From NCBI GenBank assembly GCA_026770585.1, contig MU646865.1, positions 1 to 20,289 of the forward strand: a stretch of 20,289 nt of DNA. Direction: 5' to 3'. The DNA is from Baffinella frigidus (taxonomy: Eukaryota; Cryptophyceae; Cryptomonadales; Baffinellaceae). Below the pieces are notes generated by a model. The model did not search any database, was not told the origin of the DNA, and saw nothing but the letters and a program-made list of their open reading frames with translations. Every line of letters starts with the position of its first letter. Positions within the stretch are counted from its first letter, which is position 1. The position numbers and the translations under genes were made by a program. Of this stretch, positions 10,801 through 19,800 are shown piece by piece.

Positions 10801-13800
10801 CCTCCCTGAACATCGCGATCGCCTGCTTTCGGGTTTGAGGTTTAGGTTTTGGGATTAGGGTTCGGAGTTTAGAGTGTAGGGTTCAGGGCTCAGGATTTAG
10901 GGTTTATGGGTTAGGGATTAGGGGTTGGGGTTCAGGGTGCAGGGTTCAGCCTGTTTCAAGCCTCTAGGGCCCAGGGTTCAGGGTCCAGGGGCTCGCCTGC
11001 TTCAAATCGCCAGTCTTCAAGCAGTGCTGCGCGTGCCACCGCCGGGCCATCGCAAACTTGCACCCCGATATCAAATCGCCCGTCTCCACGCAGTGCGTGC
11101 CCTAACCCCGGAACCCTATGGCTTTCTGGTCAAGAGGGTGCAGGGTGCATTCGCCTGCTTCAAATTGCCGGTCTTGAGGCAGTGCTGCGCGTGCCCAAAA
11201 CCCAAACCCTCAAATCTCTCAGGTCCAAAGATCAGGGTGTTGCCTGCTTCAAATCCCCGGTCTTCAAGCAGTGTGTGCCCTAAACCCGGAAACCCAGAAC
11301 CCTGTAGCGTTCGGGTCTACGGTTCTAGGTTCAGGGTTCTGCCTGTTTCAAATCTCTAGAGTTCAGGGTGCAGGATTCTGCCTGCTTCAAATCGCCAGTC
11401 TTCAAGCAATGCTGCGCGTGCCACCGCCGGGCCATGGCAAACTTCTTCCCCGAAAGCTCCCAGGACTCTTCGAACCACGCCGGGTCCTCCTTGATGTACC
11501 TGGAACCGCCGGGAATCGGGCGCCTTCAGTACAGGACCACGCACGCGAATAGCCCCTACGGAATTGGTGCAATTGCCGTTGCAAACGTGCGCCCGGAAAA
11601 TAAAAATTTGTCAACTTTAGGAGGAAAGAAGGGGGCTCATACCTCATGACCAAGCCAGCATGCAAGGCGTCTTTGCTTAGTTCCACGGGTTGGCGGACTA
11701 TTCTAAAGTTGATGTTCGAAGTTCGTGGTACAAATCTGTCAACTTTAGGGGGAAAGAAGGGGGCTCGCACCTCATGACCAGGCCAGCATTTAGGGCGTTG
11801 GTTCCAAGGGTTACGGACTATTCTAAAGTTGACGTCCTGGGTATGTGATACAAATCTGTCAATTTTGCAAAAGATCTGTCCTTTGGAGCAAAAGAAGATC
11901 TGTCCTTTGGAGCAAAAAAACTTTGGAGCAAAAGAATTGGGCTCGCACCCCATGACTGCGAGCATGTAGGGCGTCTTGCGCTTGTCCAGCTGCTCTCTCA
12001 CCTGGTTTCGGGTTTAGGGGTTAGGGGTTGGGGTTTAGGGATTAGGGGTTGGGGTTTAGGGGTTGGGGCTGAAGGCTTAGGTTTTGGGGTTTAGGGTTTA
12101 GGGTTTAGGGTTTAGGGTCTAGGGTCTAGGGTTTAGGGTTTAGGGTTTAGGGTTTAGGGTTTTGGATGTTGGGGGTTTATTGTTTATGGTTTATGGTTCA
12201 TGGTTCACGGTGATTGGTTGTGGTTTATGGTTTATGGTTTATGGTTTATGGTTTATGGTTTATGGTTTATGGTTTATGGTTTATGGTTTATGGTATATGG
12301 TTGAGGGTTTGTACGGGGAAGTTTCAAAAACACGAAAGGTTCGGGAGCCAGGACGCAACGACGTTTTGCTCGGCTATCTCCTATTCACCCCCAAACCCTG
12401 AACCCTCAATCCTAACCCCTAAACACCACACCTTCTGCCGGCGATTTCCGACTCATCCTGGGCCACGTAGCACTTAAAATTTGCTTATATAGCGCTTTTT
12501 GTATCTGCCCCTAATCTCGTTGTTACTGCCCCTCTCCCTCAACCCTAAATCCTAACCAATAAACCCCATGACTTCCGTTCGGCGATTTCCGACTCATCCT
12601 GCGCGACGTAGCACTCGACCATTTCCTGGTACAGCCCTCAACCATCAACCCTCAACCCACAACCCACAACCCTCAACCCTCAACCCTCATTCGTAAACCG
12701 TAAACCAGCAGGCACCAACACAGAAGAGGACCCTCAAACCCCAAACCCAATCCTCCAAACCCCACACCTTCCGTTCGGCGATCTCTGACTCATCCTGGGC
12801 GACGTAGCACTCGACCATCTCCTTGTAGAGCCCGAGACCCTCAACCCCAAACGCGATAGCCGAACAAAGCTCGCCCACGTGCAACACTGTCGAGTTGTGA
12901 GCCTCGGTCGGACAGGTGTTTGAAGAGCTTCGATAGTTGACTAATAAAGGTGTCGTTTGCATCACTCAACTCAAGGCTCAAGGGCCCCATTGAGGACCTG
13001 TATCGAGAGTAATAAAGAAGAAGAAGAAGGTATCAATTAGTGATGCGTCAACACTCGTACGGGAGGCTCTCATACCTTCCGCTCGGCGATTTCCGATTCG
13101 TCCTGGGCGACGTAGCACTCGACCATCTCCTTGTACAGCCCGAGACCCTCGTACAGGTCCGCCGCGGTGCGGAGCATGCCAACCTTCATCATCCCTGTGG
13201 AATTTTGGGGGGTTTGGGGGGTTGGAGTTTGGGGGTGAGGTGTTGGCGTTTGGAATTTGGGGCACGGGGGTTTGAATTTCGAGTTTCGTGTTTCGTGTTT
13301 CGGGTCGCGCGTTTGGTGCGTTGGGTGTCCGGTCTCTCGTTTTGCGGTTTCGGATTTCGTGCCGCAGCGTGAATGTCCGTGAACGGACAGGGTTGATGGT
13401 TCAGGGTTCAGGGTTCAGGGTTTGGCACCGTCGGCCAGCTCCTTCTGCAGCCCCCACCGCAGCGGGTACGGCACCGAATACGCGAACGAGAGCCGCTCAC
13501 ACCAATGCGTGTGCGACCCTGCACCCTCAACCCTGAACCCCAACCCCCAAAACCAGGGTTTCGGGTCTCGCGTTTTGTTCGTCGGGGTTTGGTGTTCGGG
13601 TTCCAGGCTATAGCGGGTTCCAGGGCATCCCTTAAGTGGCGAGTAGGCTCCTACGCCCTACAGCAGGGCCCTAGGACCTGCCTAGGGCGAGTCAGGGCGA
13701 TGATCGCCCGTCCGCCACTTAGGGGATAGCGGGAGGTCCCCGGGGTCGCACCGTCGGCGAGCTCCTTCTGCAGCCCCCACCGCGGCGGGTACGGCACTGA

Positions 13801-16800
13801 GTACGCAAACGAGAGCCGCTCCGATGCCGCCGGTTCCTGTTAGTTCAGGTTTTAGGGTTTCGGGTTTCGGGGTTAGGGTGTAGGGTTTGGGGTTTCGGGT
13901 GTAGTGTTCGGGGGAAAGGGGTCGTTTTGGAGTCAAGAAAATACCTCGTCTTTGTACTGACCGACCAAGGCTTGCATCTGGCAGACTACTACTAAGTGGA
14001 CGATCTAATTTTGTAGTAGAAACACGTCACCTTTAGGGGGGAATACCTCATCTTTGTACTGGTCGACGAGGACTTGCATCTGGAGGCACGCGCGATCGAC
14101 CGTTTGCACCTTGGTCAGCTCTATCCGGCACCTGTGTTGGGTTTTGGGTTTAGAATTTAGGGTTGGGGGTTGGGGGTTGGGGGTTTGGGGTTGGGGGTTG
14201 AGGGTACAGGGTAAAGGGTATAGAGTTGAGCATTTGGGGTTTGGGGTTTAGGATTCAAGGTTTAGGTTTTAGGTTTTAGGGTTCAGTGTTCAGTGTTCAG
14301 TGTTCAGTGGTTAGGGTTTGTTAAGTTACTTGCTCTTCACGGAAAGTTTTCAGTGTTGAGTGTTCAGGGTTCAGGGTTCAGAGGTTCGAGTTTCGGGTGA
14401 CCGGGAGAGGAGGGAGGTGGTGAAAACGACCCAGTTGGTCACCTCAATCCCCTACCCCCGAAACCATCAAACCTCACATTCCCAAACCCTGCACCCCTTC
14501 CAGGTGGTCTTGACTCTGCAGGGGCTCTCGAGACTGTGCTGGCGCTGCAGGCAGAGCAACTCGTCGCCCGTATTACTCTCCTGCTGTCTGCCCCTCTCCC
14601 CCCTGGCGCCTCTGCAACCGTCACCCGAAAAGCCCCGAGGAACGCACCGGGAGAGGAGGGACGTGGTGAAGACAACCCAGTTGGTCTAGGGTTTAGTGTA
14701 GGTTCAGGGTAGGAAGGTTCAGGGTAGGTTCAGGGTTCAGGGTACAGGGTTTCGGGTGTAGTGATCAGGGTAACCGGAGAGGGAGGTGGTGAAAACGACC
14801 CAGTTGGTTGTAAGGTAGGTTTTGGGTAGGTTCAGGGTGCAGGGTGCAGGGTTCAGAGGTTCGGGGGTTTGAGTCACCGGGAGAGGAGGGAGGTGGTGAA
14901 AATGACCCAGTTGGTCGCGTGGAGGAGAACGCGCGAAATCAACGCCTGATTACGGGTTTCGGGGGTTAGCTTCGTCGCGGAGGCCCATAAGCACCCCATG
15001 CGGGTTTGGGTTACAGGGTTTAGGGGTTAGGGGTTCAGGTTTCGGGTTTCAGGGTCCGGTATTCGTGCTTCAATTGGTCGCGTGCAACAGAACCCGCGAG
15101 ATCAGCGCCTGGTGTAGTTTAGGGGTTTGGGTCTCGGTGTACGGGTTTCGGGCTCAGGGGCTCCGTAGCTCGGGTTCTGGGATTTGAGGTTTCGGGTTTC
15201 GGGTTTCGGGTTTCGGGTTTCGGGGTTAGGATTTCGGTTTTAGGGCGTAGGATTTCGGGTTTGGGGGTTGGGGTTTGAGCTTTAGGGTACCATCTGCTGC
15301 TCGCGGTTCATCTCGTCGCGCGCGCGGCTTCGGGTTTTGGGTTGGGGTTCCGGGTTCCGGGTTTCGGGTTTCAAGCTTCGGGCTCACGGTTTTGGGCCTC
15401 GGATTTCAATATCCGGGTTCCTCTTCGGGAGGTCTTTCGCCACGTGCCTCCTCAACCGAATATGAAGGGTGTAGGGTGTAGGAGGGTGGAGGGTGGAGGG
15501 TGGAGGGTGTAGGTAAGGAGGGTGGAGAGGGTAGGGTGTAGGGGCGCGACCATCTGCTGCTCGCGGTTCATCTCGTCGCGCGCGCGGTTCCGCCTCACCC
15601 ACGCACACCGTGTGAGAAGGATCGCCTGTTTGAGGGTTAGGGGTCAGGGGTGTAGGGTTTCTCGGTTATGGCCGACGGTTTGGGGCCCCAAACCCCAAAA
15701 CCCCAACCCCAAACCCTCAGCCCCAAACCCCTAAAACCCTCTCAGCCTGGTCAAAGTTTGGGAGGGGGCGCTGCTCCTATCAACTCCTGAACCTCAAACC
15801 CCAGCAAACCTCAAACCCCCAAACCCCAAACCCAAACCAAAAAAACCTTAACCCCAAAGCATTACCCCCAAAGCACCAAGCCCAGCGCCTCAAGCCTCAA
15901 CCCTAAACCTCTCGTCACCTGATCGACGTTGGAGAGGGGGAGCGGCTCGTCAATGCCCTGGTCCCCATCCGTAGAGCCCTCAACCCCAAACCCTATCCCC
16001 TAACCCCTCCTCACCTGATCGACGTTGGAGAGGGGGAGCTGCTCCTATAAACCCCTGAACCTAACACACTAGCAACCCCTGGACCAAAAACCTCCAACCC
16101 CAAACCCCCCACCCGAAAAAACAACTAACCACCAAAGCCTAACCCCCAATGCCCAAAGCCAAAACCCTAAATCCCGCACCCCTCTTCACCTGATCGACGT
16201 TCGAGAGGGGGAGCTGCTCGTCAATGCCCTGGTCCCCATCGAGCCTGCCATGGAGTTGGGGGTTTGGAGTTTGGTGTTTGGTGTTTAGGGTTTGGGGTTC
16301 AGGGTTTAGGGTTTGGTGTTTGGTGTTGAGAATTTGGGGTTTAGGATGTCGGGTTTAGGGTTCAGGGTGTAGGTTTTAGGGTTTGGGGTTCAGAATGTAG
16401 GTTTTAGGGTTTAGGGTTCAGGATTTAGGGTTGGGGGTTTGGAGTTCAGGGTTCAGGATTCAGGGTTCAGGGTTCAGGGCTTAAAGTTTAGGGTTTAGGT
16501 CCTAGGGTTTAGGGTTCAGTGGTCAGGGTTTAGGGTTGAGGGTTCAGTGGTCAGGGTTGAGGGTTTAGGGTTCAGGGTTTAGGGTTTAGGGTTGAAGGTT
16601 CAGGGTTTAGAGTTTAGGGTTTAGGATTTAGGTTTTAGGGTTTAGTGTTTAGGGTTTATGGTTTAGGATTTAGGTCCCAGGGTTTAGTGTTCAGTGTTTG
16701 GGGTTCAGGGTTTAAAGTTTGGGCTTGTGTTTTGAGGTATGGGCTTAGGTTTCAGGGCTTAAGGGCAAGGTTCGACTGACAGGATGAACCCTCAACCCTC

Positions 16801-19800
16801 AACCCTGAGCCCTAAGCCCTAAGCCCCAAGCCCTAAGCCTTGAACCCTGAGCCCTAAGCCCTGAACCCTGAGCCCTCAATCCTGAGCCCCACGCCCTGAA
16901 CCCTAAGCTCTAAGCTCTAAGCCCAAAGCCCTGAACCCAGAGCCCTGAGCCCTGAACCCTGAACTGTGAACCCTGAACCCGAAACCCTGAAACCTGAACC
17001 CACAACCCTCAACACTGAGCCCTAAGCCCTGAACCCGAACCCCTAAACTCTAAGCCCAACGCCCTCAACTTCACGTTGTCGAGAATATTGCTGAACCCTG
17101 ACCCTCAACCCTGAGCCCTCAGTCCTGAACCCTAGCCCCTTAACCCGAAGCCCAAAGCACTCAACCTGACGTTGTCGAGAATGTCGCAGTCTTCGTTCTT
17201 CCCCACCTGAACAGGGCTTAGGGTTTAAGTTTTCGGGTTTAGGGTTTAGGGTTTAGGGTTTAGGGTTTTGGGTTTATGGTTTAGGGTTCAGGGGGTAGGA
17301 TATACATCGAGAGCAAGAGTACAGGGGGGGGGCGAGGTTTCAGGTGGAAACGCGAGATTTCGGGGGGGGGAGGGTCGAGCATGTCAACTTGAGAATAGTC
17401 TGACAGCCGAGTGAGGCAGAGCTAGACCTAATAAGTACCAGAGGTTTAAGGTTTGGGGATAAGGTTTCAATGTTTAGGGTTTAGAGTTTGGGGCTTAGGG
17501 TTTAGGGACCTCCGTAACGCCGGCGCCGACAGATTTCTCATAACCTGTTTTAGGCTTTAGGGTTTAGAGTTGAGGGTTTAGAGTTGAGGGTTTGGGGTTT
17601 AGGGTTTAGGGTTTAGGGTTTCGGGTTTAGTGTTTAGGGTGTAGGGTTGAGTGTTTAGGGTTTAGGTTTCACAACCTCAAGGATCAGGAAAGACGTTTAA
17701 GGTTTAGCGTGTAGGGTTGCTAGGTTGTTGGTACAAATATGCTGGGTTGCTGGTGCAAATAACCTGGTTTCGGGTTTCGGGTTTCGGGTTTCGGGTTTCG
17801 GGTTCAAGTTTCTCTTAACCTGAAGGGTCGGGGAAGACGTCTTCCTTATCCCCCTCCTTCTCCTCCTCCTTCTCCTCCTTCACCTCCTCCGCTTTCTGGT
17901 TGGGGGTTTGTGGTTGAGGGATAGGATGGCCCGTCCGAACCCCCCACCATCTCCCCCCTCTCCTCCTTCGCCCCTTCCAGTTTCTGATTTAGGGTTTGTG
18001 GTTTGGGGGTTAGGGTGTACAGTGTATGTCGTCAGTGCCCCCCCCCTCTTCCTTCACCTCCTGTGGTTTCTGGATGGAGGTTTGCGGTTTGTGGTGCGGG
18101 GTTTGGGGTTTGTGGTTTGGGGTTTAGTTGTTAGGGTGTAGATTGTAGGTTTTAGGGTTTAGTGATAGGATTGCGGAGTAGTGTTCAGGGTTTAGGTGGA
18201 GCAGCGCGCCAGGACCGGTGACGGTTTAGGGTTTACGGTTCGTGGTTCGGGATTCAGGGTTCTGAGTTTAGGGTTGAGGGTGTATGGACCGGACCTTCTT
18301 GAGGCGGGAGCCGTCCTTGGAGAAGTTGGCGAGGCAGACTAGCTGTGCCAGATGGTCGCGACCCACTTATAAGGGAGTCACCACCTCCTTATACATGGAC
18401 GGCAACCCCTGACGACCCCCTTCACAAGGGGTTGTGACTCCCTTAACAAGGGGGAAAGGACCTTCTTGAGGCGGGAGCCGTCCTTGGAGGAGTTGGCGAG
18501 GCAGACTAGCTGCGCCAGGTGGTTCTGCTGGAACCTGCGTTTTGAGTGGAAGGTTGGGGGTCGGGAATGTCGAGTTTGGGGTTTGAGTTTTGGGTTTTAG
18601 GGTGTGGGGTTTGAGGTTTGGGTTTGGGGTTTGGAGTTTGGGGTTTAGTGTTTCGTGTTTGGGTTTCGGGTTTCGGGTTCCGGGTTCAGGGTTTAGGGTT
18701 TAGGGTTTCGGGTTTCGGGTTCAGGGTTCAGGGTTTAGGGTTTTGGGTTTTGGATTTCGGGCTTCGGGTTTCGGGTTCAGGGTTTCGGGTTTAGGATTTA
18801 GGGTGAGGGTTTAGGGTTAAGGTTCAGGGTTTTGGGTTTCGTGTTTCGTGTTTAGGTTTTAGGGTTCGGGGTAGGGTTTGGGTTTAGGATTTTGAGGTTT
18901 GGCTTGTCGGCTTTGGGTTGAGGGTGTTGGGTCTAGGGTTTGGGGGTGACTTGCGGCGGATGCCGATCTTGCCGGTGACCTCGTACTCGAGGCCACCCGC
19001 TTCCTAAACCTAAGCTCTAAACCCCAAACCCTAAACCCAAACCCAAACCCAAACCCAAACCCACACCCAAACCCACACCGCAGGAGTGCTCACACCGCAC
19101 TCCTGCGGTTTAGGGTTTAGGGTTTGGGGGTTACTTGCGACGGATGCCGATCTTGCCGGTGACCTCGTACTCGAGGCCTGAGCACACCTGTGGTAAGGGT
19201 TCGTGTTTAGTTTACACAAGTCACGTCCTATTAGTATTATAGACTCTGCCCGTATGTCTCCCTTCTAGCCAGCGCCCTGTTGCAGAGGTCTTGCCGGTGA
19301 CCTCGTACTCGAGGCCTGAGCACACCTGCAGTTTTGGTTTGGGGGTTAGTTTGGGTCTGGGGTTTTGGGTTTTGGGTTTTGGGTTGAGAGTTTAGGGTTT
19401 GGGTAATAGAGTGTGGGATTCGAATGAGAGGAGTGGGGCTTACAGTCCGGGGTTTGGGCTTCGGGGTGTTTCGTGTTTCGTGTGTACGGTTTGGGCAGTG
19501 TATGGTTCAGGGATTCGGGGTTCGGGATTGAGAATTCGGTGTTCAGAATGCAAAATTCGGGCGTCGGTGTTCAGGGTTCAGGGTCAGGGTGCAAAAGCAG
19601 ACATGGGCTCACCCAAGCGCCTTTCGGGTTTCGGGTTCAGAATTCACAGCTTCAGAGTTGGGGTTTCGGGTTTCGGGTTTCGGGTTTAGGGTTTCGGGTT
19701 TAGGGCTGAGGGGTTAGGGTTTAGGTTGAGGAGTCAGGAGAAGACCTGGGCCCGTTCAAGCGCCTCCTCGGACTTCACGTCCTCCCAATACGCCGAATGC

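Larger units (their letters stand above)
15680..17160. repeat. Alternating strand polarity of heptamer repeats
   Basis: The repeats are C-rich on the plus strand at 15685-16180, G-rich at 16250-16750 and C-rich again at 16785-17160. The switches fall close to exon 7 and to a short non-repeat patch near 16765. Confidence 0.85.

Noticed and set aside
11402-12001. 199-residue minus-strand open frame
   Set aside because: Covers exon 13 in frame at its start but then reads through the 125-bp repeats and the wrong frame of exon 14. The spliced model explains the conserved parts better.
12162-12401. Plus-strand frame with repeated MVYGLWF
   Set aside because: It is the TTTATGG array read as protein, with no composition or homology of a real gene.
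14500-14640. Coding-like patch between exon 9 echoes, open on the minus strand
   Set aside because: It has higher complexity than its surroundings, but no splice sites fit and no homology is visible. The TTC27 frame is complete without it.
15919-15969. Exon 7 copy as a true alternative exon
   Set aside because: It reads DGDQGIDEPLPLSNVDQ but the AG before it would enter in another phase, so it cannot replace exon 7 after exon 6.
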